NCBI GenBank assembly: GCA_959347315.1 | Contig: OY365810.1 | Location: forward strand, 9,395,647 to 9,459,646 | DNA length: 64,000 nt | Direction: 5' to 3' | Source: Bimastos eiseni | Lineage: Eukaryota; Annelida; Clitellata; Crassiclitellata; Lumbricidae | Shown here: piece after piece, positions 50,201-58,637 of the stretch | How the letters are laid out: the number at the start of each line of letters is the position of its first letter | Position numbering within the stretch: position 1 is the first letter of the stretch | Made by a program: the position numbers and the translations under genes | Notes under the pieces: generated by a model | Databases searched by the model: none | The model's input: the letters and a program-made list of their open reading frames with translations, nothing else | What the model was told of the DNA's origin: nothing

Positions 50201-53200
50201 ATATTCATTTCAGGGTCATCTTCATCGGTTTATTGTTATACGGTTTTTCCATGTTGCAATTTACCTACGTGTTATCGTTACTTTTCCAAGAACCGTCATC
50301 CGGATATATATGCTTATTCGTCATCTACAGTATAGCAGGTTAGAAGGCACCACAAATCCTTGATGATTTCTCATCGTTTCTTAAACTGAATCGCAACGAT
50401 ACCGCTTATAATAGAGATCGCATGTTTCGCGTTAAAATCGTTGTTCAAAATCATATATTTTTATAAAGCAATCGACGCATGTTTGAAATGTCTTTTTTCG
50501 AATAAATTGCTGTAATTCTAAATCAGGTCATTCGCTAAGAACCACATTAGGTTGAATTGGGAATGTAGGCGTCATGCAACATCGTCCCTAAACCACCCGC
50601 AACACGAAATTCGACGGAGAATTTGAAGCCGATCAAGAACACAGTGTTAACTCAGCAAAAGTCTATAATGGACCGTTGGTATCACAAGATCTGCGTCGTA
50701 AATAATCTACGGTTTGCTTATGGTTACTTTGAAGCTATTGTTCCGCCTCTCGTTATGATGATATTACGATGGCTAACATCGGAAAGTACCTGGAAAGTCG
50801 TGGATGTGATATTCTACATCTTCTTCTCGGATTACTGCCTCAGCATGGTTTTTGCGAATACCTACGAAAACTACAACAATCATGAAGTCTGCAGTAAAAT
50901 GGTCCGAGGAATGAAACTTTTCGATTTTTGTGCATTATTGAAACAGGCTGATGGCTCGCATCAATGTTGTCCAGGTAAAAGACATGAAGTAATTTTTATC
51001 GCTGAACCCCCTCCCTCTTATATTTTACCCTAGTTAAAATGTTGGAAAATGCTCTGAATGCTAAAATTAACACTTATCAATTTGTATCAAAATGAATATT
51101 GTAACTCTTAATAACAATAGTCACGCAGATCCAATAGCATCGAATTAAAGCTACAAAAATAATTGATAGTGAGTTTATTGGTTTTGCAAATTGAGGATAT
51201 TTTATTGGTGATTTATGATTGTCTTGATAAAAATGATCGTAATCAACAGACCAATTATTTAAATCATGGATTGCATGTATTTCTATCTATGTATAAAATT
51301 CAATAATTCTTAGCGTTTAAAATCGCTTTCCAAGACCGATTACTTCTCGCCCACTGTTTTATCCCTGAAAGGACAATGCAACTGTTAGTCTGTAAATGTA
51401 GCTTTCTGTTTTCATTTATGAACAACCATTGCACCTTGACAAAGAAATTGCTGTTGCATTTTAAGGCAACTGTGGCGGAATCTGCATGCCAATGGTCGAT
51501 AACTATCTGTCGTGGACGATCCCTGGAGTTGGGCGCCCATTGTTCTTCATGTTCTTGCAAGGCGTCGTTTTCCTCCTCATTCTCTACGCCATTGAATCCG
51601 GAATCGTCATACGTCTACTGAAGTCAAAGTCCCCGAACCAAGTGCGTCAAGCCATGCTCACCGAGATGAATGCTGATAGGGATGGAAGAAGCCTCGAAGA
51701 CTCTGATGTGGTCCAGGAGCGAGAGCGTATCCGGTCGAAGTCGATACAGGAACTCGTCAACACGGATTCAGTCATCACCCAGGATCTGACGAAGCTCTAT
51801 GGAAAATTTGTGGCCGTTAATCAGTTGAGCATCGGTGTTCCTAAAAAAGAATGTTTCGGTCTGCTGGGCGCCAACGGAGCCGGAAAGACAACAACCTTCA
51901 AGATGTTGACCGGGGAGATCAGACCATCCTTCGGAAGCGCTCATGTTGCAGGGATAAGCATCGAAGATGGCCTTGCAGGGGTGCGTCAGAAGATCGGTTA
52001 CTGTCAGCAGTTTGACTCCATCATCAATGAACTGACTGTTCACCAGACGCTCTGGATGTACGCATGCGCACACGGAATTCCGCCAAACGCCATGGAACAG
52101 GTCATAGATCAACTGATCGAACAACTGACGCTGAAGCCCTTCACAGACAAACGAGCCGGAGAGTTAAGGTGATTCCTAAATAAACTTTTTCAAATTTAAA
52201 TTCAAACTAAACAGAACGACACAGGAGTTGATGATTCAACCTCTGTCTTCTTACAAACCTCCGAGATCCGTAAAGTTTTCTAGAGCAAGGCGATAGTTGA
52301 ATTTAAGTACCTCTTGAGTCGTAAGTTGCTGGTTCTTTGGTAGTCTGTAAAACATTCGACCATTACATCTCTCTTTGAGAATTAAAACATACCTCGCCTT
52401 TTCATTTCTTACATTTGTCTTCCTGGTGGTACATTTTTCATCAATTTTTCTCACTCATTTTATAATCTACCATTAATAAATAATACTCGTTTTAATTCAA
52501 AACTGATAAACAGCACTATGATAGCACACATGGTATGAATGAATGATGACAAGTTATTACAGAAGACGAATTTAACTATCGGCAGCCACGCAAGGCGTCC
52601 ATTACGTTATGCATCTCATTTTAACAAACAGCGCCGCCTAGCGAAGGACGGACTAGCCAACCGTATGGGGGATACTGGTCTCGAACTCTGTTTCTCAGAT
52701 CTGCTTCCCAGTGTGTTCTAGATTGCTCTACGTCCCCCCCCCCAGTTGCTTTAACGTGCCTTACATGTCGCGCATTGTGCTTCGTGTTGTTTGTAGCGGT
52801 GGAAACAAGCGTAAGTTATGCGTTGCCGTTGCTTTGATGGGAAATCCGACGGTCGTTTTCCTCGATGAGCCTACTATGGGCGTCGATCCAGAAGCCAGAA
52901 GACACGTCTGGAATACTATGGCCGCAGCACGAAAGACAGGTGCAACCATCATACTCACTACGCACAGGTATATTAACGTATTAACACATTGTTTATACTC
53001 AAGGTCTCAGAATGGCCGATAATAGTCAAGACCAAACCATGAGTTTATTCAATAAGGAGTTTGATGCAGAAGCGAAGCTACCGTGTTTTGTACTCGTCTG
53101 TCTGCTCAATCGGTCAGATTAATAATAATTCATAACATATTGGCCTATATCTCATTAATTAGGCGAATTGTTTTAGGAGATTTTACTCCCAGTCTGCAAA

Positions 53201-56200
53201 ACTGCATAGGCCTATGTACAAATTGTACATTTACATGTAAACGACTGCGTTGTGTCGGCCTCATTAAACGGAAGTACAATAATTGTTAGAGCTATGATAC
53301 ATTACATCACATGGCTACTCATATTCAAATCCTCAAAATGGCTGATAATCAAGACCAAAATCATGGGTTTAATAAATAAGGAATTTAATCATTCGAATTA
53401 TCTACCAAAATATTACTATTTCATTCGATGTACGTATAAAGCGTAAAGCCGACATCTTTACATAAATGCATGCATACAGGTCTATACTGATGTATGTGTT
53501 TGTATGTGTATGTATGATGCATGTATACTGATGTATGTGTATATAAATGCATGCATTTAGGTCTATATTGATGTGTAGAATCGTAATCGTAATCTCAGCA
53601 TTTCTACAGCGCCCACAAAAGCGAAGTCGCGAGAATTCAAAGGCGCCTACTCAGAACAAATTCGATAAGCAAGGATCAAAATCTTGAGAGGCAGACAGGC
53701 AGGCAGACAGACAGACAGACAGACAGGCAGTCAGAAGGCTAAGGCGGATTGTGTTTGGAGTTGTAACAACGAGGAATGTAGGGCGAAGTGAAGGATTCAG
53801 GATAAGATTTGTGAAAAAAACGTTTTCAGCTTTGAGTGGAAAACCTGTGGTGAGATAACAAGAGGTGAGCGAGGCTTCGGTGAGTTCGTAGGATGGATCT
53901 GATATTTGTCTTAATGCTGGAGGGAGTTTGCTCCAAAGAGGCGGAACTGAAGGCATTGATCAAAATCCAAACGCCTTTCCTCTGCATTTGGAATCTATGG
54001 TAGGCCTATTGCCCTATCCTCGATAATCTCCCAGCTGTTACGCACCTGCTAGGCCTATGTGCACATCCGCGACCTTCGTCGACTGCGCCCATCATTCAGC
54101 TTTACTGCATGCACAAAAACCAGTTTATTATCCTTACTACCAGGCTTCTCCAGGGATTTAGGTTCATTTTATTATTTCAGCTACATTTGTGGTTCCTGTT
54201 TTTTTTAATCAGCATCAATGTACAATTGTATGAGAAGTTCTAGGCATTCCAACGCACAGCCCGGCTTCGAACTTAGCGGGATATTTCTTCCGCCATTTTC
54301 TTTGATTTGTAGTGTTCCATGGGCGATCGTAATTTGTCTTGATTTGCATATAAGCCAACGACGTATTCAATTAGCCCAGCCTTCGTATGACGTGACGTCG
54401 TGTTGGAAATGGCAGCGTAAATATTCAATTATTATCGGGAGTCTTGTCAAGTTGAACCAAGAATGTAAAAAAATTGTGTACGGAAAATATTCACATTAGC
54501 TGAGAAATTGGTAATTTATGGTTTTAGCGTCTCAAGAAATGTATGCATGGTTTTAGCGTCTCAAGAAATGTATGCATGATTTAATTCACAAGTGAGACAG
54601 ACTATCAAATCTTCGAACCAATTTCTATATAAGCAACATTATTTTAATCGATCCAGCTTCATATTAGGTATATTTTTTTTCACCAATACAGATTCTATTT
54701 AGGTGTACTTCTTTTCATCAATCGAGTTTTTGCGTAGGTGTGACGCGCGTCACTCTGGACGATGACGCTATATAAAAGTCATCGATCGACAGCAGAAGCG
54801 TAGGAGGACTGAGGATGAGAATGTCTACCCTACACATGAGACATCAATGGGCTTCGCCTGAAGCAGAAGGCCTCAATACCGACACCAAGGAATATGTAAA
54901 TATTAACGGAGTGTCAAGCAGCGAAACCCGACACCTCGAGGCGGACGCCTACCCCTTCCATCTCTACGACCCACAGACAAGAAATTCATGAATCAGTGGA
55001 AGATTGGGTCTGGAACGGCTGGTTGATACGGATCATGAATAGGGGACAATTCCGATACGAACGGCGCAATCTGTTAGGTGGTATAACTGTAGTAATGGAA
55101 TTCAATGACGCTAATAAGGCCCAGCCTTATTACATAACAGCCGCTAGTCAAACAGTAGCTGGACGCCCCTAGGAATCTGACGTTACGCTAGGGACGCCAA
55201 GACCCGACCAACCAGGGTTTAGTAATGGTTTCTGCAGGTAACCTGTCGTCCAATAGAGATACAAGTTTTGCGTTTGGGATGGCGAAGGAAATCGCCTCTA
55301 GAAGGATTCTTATAGCGTAGCAAGCAAAGGAACAGGGATTTGGTTTCGGAACTGGGGGAGACGCTGTGTCGTTCTGATGATAAGGATAATCAACGTAGTT
55401 GGGAATCCCGTCTCCAACGTAAATCAGGGAAACATTTCTAAAAGACACTAATAACTCCAGTAAGTGCAGATAGGATGAGTGGTGTGTATATATATAATTA
55501 AATATACATATTAAAACCATCACGTGTGTCGTGTTGCTGAGCTTGGTGATAGAGGAAAGAACCAGCGGGTACTCTCGTCATCAAGAAGAAGGAGTGGCGA
55601 GAGTAAACACCGCGACAGTAGGCCTACACGACTTTGTTTACCTCTGTCGTATCGACATTCTCGCATCAAACCGGCTACGCTAAAATACACTTTTACCAAA
55701 TGAAAGAAACATAGCCTAAATGGAAGCTGAATCAATGAAAGAATCATATATCTAACTAGAAGCTGGATTGATGAATTAGGCATATGCTGCTTTGGAACGG
55801 TTCTGCGTTTTACTTGAGTAGCCTACATTGCTTGCTGTAAATTTTTGAGGCGCAAAAACCATAAATTATCGAGGAATTTGGAAAGGGAACGTTTGTAAAA
55901 ATGTCATATCGCCAAAGCGAATAACAAAGGGCCAGAAAAAACGTTGATTGTTGAGTTACAGTTTAGATACGCAAACCATGCATGCATCTTACAAACGTAC
56001 ATATACTCTACGTAAATTCTGGATATTTGTACAACGCCACTAAAGAACCAATTAAAATGTTGGCATAATGTATCACTATGACATAGACTTAAATGTACAG
56101 TGTATGCCCTACACTCTTACATGCAGTGTTGCAGTTCGATTCAAGCATATCGTTACAGTGCCATCTCTTTTCCTCTTGTTTTGAAAGCATGGAAGAGTGT

Positions 56201-56626
56201 GAAGCCATTTGTACTCGGATGGGAATCCTCGTCAACGGTCGTTTCCTCTGCCTTGGGAGCCTTCAGCACCTCAGGGTTAAGTTCAGCCAAGATGGCACAC
56301 TTATCATCAAACTCCAGCGCTCAACCACCACCGAGAAACCCGGGGAACTACAGGAACGGATTAACAAACTGAACCTGTTTGTTGGCCAGGCGTTCCCAGA
56401 GAGCGTTCTCAAGGACCGCCACGAGAACGTTCTCAACTACCAGGTCAAGACGCGGAGTCTTAAGTGGTCTGAAATTTTCGGGATCATGGAAAACGCGAAG
56501 GTGACTTACGAGATCGAGGACTACTCGATGGGACAAACGACTCTGGAGCAGCTGTTCATCGAATTTGCTCGTTTGCAGCGAGAGTCGCGAGAAATTCCAA
56601 GAAAGATATGCCTTGGACTCTGTTAG
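30359..56626 (+). CDS. ABCA3: ABCA3-like full ABC transporter, subfamily A (19 exons)
   Basis: Nineteen exons (30359-30680, 31162-31395, 33467-33720, 34408-34645, 36783-36956, 38820-39001, 39884-40030, 40672-40795, 41059-41213, 42968-43123, 43687-43897, 44395-44644, 46723-46802, 48189-49062, 50214-50338, 50735-50974, 51466-52168, 52797-52967, 56188-56626) join without a phase conflict to 5079 nt, 1692 residues; the short ABCA group (about 1700 residues in ABCA3) fits. Order: TM1 and large extracellular loop, five more TM segments, NBD1 (Walker A GHNGAGKT at ~544, LSGGQ ~643, Walker [12 protein letters not shown]-loop His ~699), TM7 and second loop, TM8-12, NBD2 (GANGAGKT ~1390, [19 protein letters not shown]). 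The family moves lipids across membranes; ABCA3 itself loads phospholipid into lysosome-related organelles. Orthology to ABCA3 rather than a sister is inferred from length and exon-by-exon likeness. Introns hold two LINEs and a 200-base gap. Confidence 0.9.
31162..31395 (+). CDS. ABCA3: ABCA exon 2: extracellular loop 1
   Basis: Acceptor tttggtgtag. Contains [20 protein letters not shown], matching the FxxExxxEDY region of ABCA3 proteins, and ends ENPG. Donor gtattt, phase 1. Part of this exon is copied at 32400-32461. Confidence 0.88.
31452..31651. other. Assembly gap (200 N)
   Basis: Exactly 200 N, a conventional placeholder, so true length is unknown. It lies in the intron after ABCA exon 2. 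Confidence 0.99.
32150..32230. repeat. Degenerate ctcggtctcg/tctcgtac tandem repeat
   Basis: About ten short units built on tgtctcg/ggtctcg follow one another. Confidence 0.6.
32285..32365. repeat. (act)n-(aat)n microsatellite
   Basis: Trinucleotide run in ABCA intron 2. Confidence 0.9.
32400..32461 (+). pseudogene. Partial duplicate of ABCA exon 2
   Basis: Sixty-two bases match 31177-31238 with two differences (acatgtcg/acgtgtcg and ggcgcaat/ggctcaat). The copy starts within exon 2 and stops without its donor, so it cannot be spliced as the original is. It is surrounded by trinucleotide repeats and a reverse-transcriptase fragment. Confidence 0.88.
32503..32783 (+). mobile_element. Retroelement reverse-transcriptase C-terminal fragment 3
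   Basis: Open frame with [20 protein letters not shown], then [21 protein letters not shown] and [20 protein letters not shown] up to a stop at 32779. This is the conserved protein end of the same element as at 24214 and 28109. Followed directly by a (agt)n/(aat)n run. Confidence 0.78.
32795..32905. repeat. (agt)n-(aat)n microsatellite
   Basis: Pure trinucleotide run abutting the 3' end of the reverse-transcriptase fragment. Confidence 0.9.
33467..33720 (+). CDS. ABCA3: ABCA exon 3: end of loop 1 and TM2
   Basis: Acceptor atgttgcag. Reads [20 protein letters not shown], then [12 protein letters not shown], a phrase conserved in this group, then the hydrophobic [16 protein letters not shown] and EKENKFK. 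Donor gtacga, phase 0. Confidence 0.92.
33981..34059. repeat. Small inverted repeat around an AT-rich loop
   Basis: acccctttagttgttccact and its imperfect reverse complement agttggacaaccaaaggggt flank about 30 bases of ta repeats. Likely a tiny foldback element inside ABCA intron 3. Confidence 0.75.
34408..34645 (+). CDS. ABCA3: ABCA exon 4: TM3 and TM4
   Basis: Acceptor taccctccag. Reads [20 protein letters not shown] (the amphipathic stretch before TM3), then two hydrophobic spans ([34 protein letters not shown]) and SK. Donor gtaatg, phase 1. Confidence 0.92.
34900..36500 (-). mobile_element. Minus-strand LINE remnant 1 in ABCA intron 4
   Basis: On the minus strand near 35634-35580 the frame reads [17 protein letters not shown], the RT palm phrase of L1/RTE-like elements, followed in another frame by [17 protein letters not shown] and [10 protein letters not shown]. 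Several frameshifts and stops make it inactive. A (tc)n run (35208-35250) interrupts it. It shares its left (3') end with LINE remnant 2 near 45.2 kb. Confidence 0.75.
35208..35250. repeat. (tc)n microsatellite
   Basis: About 21 tc dinucleotides. Confidence 0.95.
36783..36956 (+). CDS. ABCA3: ABCA exon 5: TM5
   Basis: Acceptor tttatttacag. The phase-1 frame gives [20 protein letters not shown] (TM5), then [11 protein letters not shown] and [18 protein letters not shown]. Donor gtacgt, phase 1. Confidence 0.9.
36957..38819. other. ABCA intron 5, with LINE tail
   Basis: About 37930-38170 (+) resembles a LINE 3' end: a frame containing [19 protein letters not shown] and [13 protein letters not shown] words, then gcgctatataagtgc and an attac repeat. 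The rest is unrecognised apart from a gaagaagaag run near 37708. Confidence 0.5.
38820..39001 (+). CDS. ABCA3: ABCA exon 6: loop and TM6
   Basis: There is no useful ATG here, so it is easy to miss. The phase-1 frame reads [30 protein letters not shown] (TM6), then [18 protein letters not shown], matching the TWYxxxVxPGxFG phrase of ABCA proteins. Acceptor actcaaaag is weak; donor gtcagt, phase 0. Confidence 0.88.
39278..39432. repeat. (agagac)n purine-rich repeat
   Basis: Long degenerate agacag/agagac run in ABCA intron 6; open frames rich in Arg/Glu or Ser/Leu across it are artefacts. Confidence 0.95.
39884..40030 (+). CDS. ABCA3: ABCA exon 7: linker before NBD1
   Basis: Acceptor tttgtatgcag. 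Reads [20 protein letters not shown], then [21 protein letters not shown], matching the YFE...GIKIKxLxK start of NBD1. Donor gttagg, phase 0. Confidence 0.9.
40672..40795 (+). CDS. ABCA3: ABCA exon 8: NBD1 Walker A
   Basis: Acceptor attcttttctgtag. Carries [20 protein letters not shown]; Lys of GKTT binds ATP phosphates. Donor gtatgt, phase 1. Confidence 0.95.
41059..41213 (+). CDS. ABCA3: ABCA exon 9: NBD1 Q-loop
   Basis: Acceptor gttttgcag. Reads [20 protein letters not shown] and [18 protein letters not shown], with the Q-loop Gln in CPQHD. The donor is best placed at gttagt (41214), phase 0, because the next exon starts LKG. Confidence 0.9.
41285..42967. other. ABCA intron 9, AT-rich
   Basis: Contains att/tta-rich runs at 41310-41430 and 42095-42145. 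A palindrome-poor stretch at 42160-42550 has open frames without recognisable product. Confidence 0.5.
42968..43123 (+). CDS. ABCA3: ABCA exon 10: NBD1 signature
   Basis: Acceptor gttgattttag. Ends [20 protein letters not shown] then IAGSK; LSGGQ is the ABC signature. Donor gtacac, phase 0. Confidence 0.95.
43687..43897 (+). CDS. ABCA3: ABCA exon 11: NBD1 Walker B and H-loop
   Basis: Starts [20 protein letters not shown]; catalytic Glu and D-loop are intact. [20 protein letters not shown] holds the H-loop His. Donor gtaagc, phase 1. Confidence 0.96.
44395..44644 (+). CDS. ABCA3: ABCA exon 12: NBD1 C-terminal region
   Basis: Phase-1 frame [19 protein letters not shown] to [14 protein letters not shown], the conserved end of the first regulatory region. 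Acceptor tatttgaag; donor gtcagt, phase 2. Confidence 0.93.
45180..46145 (-). mobile_element. Minus-strand LINE remnant 2 in ABCA intron 12
   Basis: Minus-strand frames give [20 protein letters not shown] and [15 protein letters not shown] (the YVDD-type RT active site), then [20 protein letters not shown] and, near the left end, [20 protein letters not shown]. The order is that of the RT and tail of L1/RTE-like elements. Frameshifts separate the pieces, so it is dead. Confidence 0.8.
46170..46290. repeat. (att)n-(act)n microsatellite
   Basis: Trinucleotide run directly beside the 5' side of LINE remnant 2. Confidence 0.9.
46723..46802 (+). CDS. ABCA3: ABCA exon 13: short linker
   Basis: Phase 2 to phase 1. 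Reads [20 protein letters not shown] then KIQGNSS, the variable linker after EEVFLRV. Acceptor ttttaacacag; donor gttaag. Short, but both phases fit. Confidence 0.82.
46803..48188. other. ABCA intron 13, with microsatellites
   Basis: Contains agt, taa and aat runs at about 47175-47265, 47300-47320 and 47425-47475. No gene recognised. Confidence 0.6.
48189..49062 (+). CDS. ABCA3: ABCA exon 14: TM7, extracellular loop 2, TM8-TM9
   Basis: The largest exon (874 nt). TM7 is [17 protein letters not shown]; loop 2 holds [20 protein letters not shown], a phrase conserved in the subfamily; TM8 is [16 protein letters not shown]; then [20 protein letters not shown] and TM9 [14 protein letters not shown]. 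Acceptor gaatttcag; donor gtaggt at 49063, phase 2. Confidence 0.95.
49080..50213. other. ABCA intron 14, with satellite array 2
   Basis: 49690-50035 holds about ten units of the ~35-bp satellite (tttcatcacatccagcttcc). The Phe/Ser/His-rich open frame over it is an artefact. The first part (49130-49500) is purine-rich and unrecognised. Confidence 0.75.
50214..50338 (+). CDS. ABCA3: ABCA exon 15: TM10-TM11
   Basis: Hydrophobic [20 protein letters not shown] and [13 protein letters not shown]. Acceptor attcatttcag; donor gttaga, phase 1. Confidence 0.88.
50735..50974 (+). CDS. ABCA3: ABCA exon 16: TM11-TM12 region
   Basis: Phase-1 start [14 protein letters not shown], then [20 protein letters not shown] and [10 protein letters not shown]; the SMxxxxxYENY phrase is typical. 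Ends CCPG; acceptor tactttgaag is modest; donor gtaaaa, phase 1. Confidence 0.88.
51466..52168 (+). CDS. ABCA3: ABCA exon 17: last TM and first half of NBD2
   Basis: [20 protein letters not shown] leads the last TM ([12 protein letters not shown]). A charged linker follows ([22 protein letters not shown]), then NBD2: [20 protein letters not shown] and the Q-loop GYCQQFDSI, where most relatives have CPQFD. Donor gtgatt, phase 2. Confidence 0.95.
52797..52967 (+). CDS. ABCA3: ABCA exon 18: NBD2 signature and Walker B
   Basis: Reads [38 protein letters not shown] and [10 protein letters not shown]. The D-loop is MGVD rather than the common TGMD; the catalytic Glu and the H-loop His are present. 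Donor gtatat, phase 2. Confidence 0.95.
52968..56187. other. ABCA intron 18, repeats and one small TATA-led ORF
   Basis: Holds a short agac run (53690-53730) within a probable dispersed repeat (53580-53980), satellite units (54640-54735 and, inverted, 55690-55770) and the TATA-led segment at 54760-54995. A direct repeat of ggttttagcgtctcaagaaa occurs at about 54520-54575. Confidence 0.55.
54765..54992 (+). promoter_or_regulatory. TATA box followed by a 59-codon open frame
   Basis: gctatataaaag (54766-54780) is a near-perfect TATA box, just after tgacgcgcgtca (54739-54751), a palindrome. An ATG at 54814 opens 59 codons ([20 protein letters not shown] onwards) to TGA near 54990. It could be a small gene or the promoter end of a retroelement. 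No family is recognised. Confidence 0.4.
56188..56626 (+). CDS. ABCA3: ABCA exon 19: NBD2 end and C-terminus
   Basis: Acceptor cttgttttgaaag. Starts [20 protein letters not shown], then [11 protein letters not shown]; ends [20 protein letters not shown], the conserved C-terminal phrase, then a 19-residue tail to TAG at 56624-56626. The last four codons and the stop lie in the first unit of a 14-bp minisatellite. Confidence 0.95.
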
Positions 56627-56740
56627 GAGGACTCTGTTAGGAGGACTCTGTTAGGAGGACTCTGTTAGGAGGACTCTGTTAGGAGGACTCTGTTAGGAGG
56701 ACTCTGTTAGGAGGACTCTGTTAGGAGGACTCTGTTACGA
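56615..56740. repeat. 14-bp minisatellite ggactctgttagga at ABCA stop codon
   Basis: Nine units: eight perfect and the last with ttacga. The TAG stop of the transporter is inside unit 1, and the array forms the start of the 3' UTR. Confidence 0.97.
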
Positions 56741-58359
56741 GGAAGAAGGTGAAAAGTCGAAGGAATAGGAAAACATTTTGTCAGTCTACTAATTCATAAG
56801 CGCCATCTTTTGATCAGGATTTTACAGTCTGAAACTGCAATGAGTTTTATTCTATGAAATCGTTTCTGAAACAACTAAAACGCATAGAGTCCACTATAAA
56901 ATAATAATTGTATCCTTGTAACTGTTTTCATAAAATTATTCTGTGAACTTTTCGGACGCGTTGTGAATACACATCTTGGCAACACTCGATTTGTTTTATT
57001 GAAGAAAGAAACTCCCTCCGCCGGTTCTGATAATTGTATGTCGTCTGTGAATATTATGCAGAACTTGACAGTCATCAATAACGAAATTCATTCTTGAATT
57101 ATCAAGACTGTTCATCTGTTTTCTTCATACATTGGGTTTGACTATTATTCAGTTTCTGTTCAGTTTACTATTGTAGGTGATTATGATGACGACAACGACG
57201 ATGAATTTCTAAATGTGTAATGTACACAGTTTTGTCTGTAGGCTTTCGCTTTGGGTCAATGAGACAAGAAGATGAATAGACGTAAATTCATGCGGGCAGT
57301 AGCATTGCATTTCCTAACGAAACTAAAATAACTCTCCTTACGCTGAGCCTTGAGTCACCCATTGAAAGTGGCAGGTCTCAGCCGATCAACTCATTGAGAA
57401 CTGGTCAAGGTCGAGGTCATATACGGTCGCCCTACAAAAACCGTGGCGCTTGAGATTAGGAAGAAAGGTTTGAAGCTGAAATTCAGCCTACGCCGCTAAA
57501 CCAAAAATTTAAAATAATAAAATTAATCCTTATTCGAAAACAAACCTGAGGTCGAGACATGCATGAGAGACTGAGGTCTAACTTGACAGCCTCTGTACAA
57601 TTTCTGTCACATCTCCTAACATTGCTAAGTGGCACAAAGCCTCAGTGTCTACTAACTCAACAATTGTATCTCTTCACTACGCTGCTGCAATTATTTATTA
57701 TCTCCTGGCTTACATGTACTTCAACTGAGAACGTGAGAAATGGGTTGTTTTCACTATCGTAGGGCCTATCCTCTAAAAGTTGGTGAAGCAGCTTGCCAGA
57801 TCATTTCATTTAAATTTGTCACGGCAATGGCTGATGCCATGCAATTGCTATATGAAAATGTGAGCAGTTACATTATCACCATAATATAATTGCAACAGTG
57901 GTTTCCCGATGTCCACTTATAGGCTAAATTTAGCACCTGGCTGCTTCGTACCAATGAAGATTTTTAACTTTGCGAGAGGTAGGCCAATAGAGTCCTGGAT
58001 CGGTAATGGCACAAAGCTACGGCCCTTGAACATAGTAGCTGTAATCTCAAAACTTCTTAAATGCTGCATTAGAGTTAAGCGCAGGGCACCAGCCTATTCA
58101 CGAGCGTTTCATACATCAGAGATGATTACCGTGGTACGAAGTGTAAAGTCAGATTCTGTAACCAGAAGACCAGAGATAGAATGAGGCAGAAGAGCTGCAC
58201 TGAAATTCAGTTTGTGCGAGACAATTAATCTGAGGATCCATTATTACAAAATTTTAAATAATTAGACAATTGGAGCTTAAGTTCAAAGTTTGAACAAACC
58301 AGACTATTTAAAACAATAAATTCTAATAGATTTTAACGAATGCATTTGAAACATTTCCA
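56741..58359. other. Intergenic between ABCA 3' end and LU copy D
   Basis: ABCA 3' UTR at the left; its poly(A) signal was not pinned down. No other gene recognised. Open frames near 57.5 and 57.9 kb show no known motif. Confidence 0.5.
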
Positions 58360-58365
58360 TTTATT
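58360..58365 (-). terminator. Poly(A) signal for LU copy D
   Basis: AATAAA on the minus strand, 85-90 bases after the stop codon. Confidence 0.55.
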
Positions 58366-58449
58366 TCTCGAGAAAATGGCTCCTTTAAGCATATCGAATG
58401 TCTTCTATACTTTGTAGGTTATGAGAAATCTATGAAAGCCAGAGAGCGT

Positions 58450-58637
58450 TTATAGTTGAACAAAATCGAACGGATAGTTGCACCCGTTTGTATTGCAGTA
58501 CTCGATGCATCTCTTGACTTTCAGGTTAAATACATCGTCGCCTGTCATCTTTTCACTGCAACCTGCTTCCTTATTGTCGATGTAGTCTGCTTTGGCACAA
58601 AACGTCCACACTTTACGAGGATATGGTACATCGTTGT
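58450..58637 (-). CDS. LU copy D exon 3
   Basis: Strong minus-strand acceptor ttctatttcttcacag. Carries FCAK, GCSE, RCIE, YCNT and GCNY cysteines. Confidence 0.88.
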
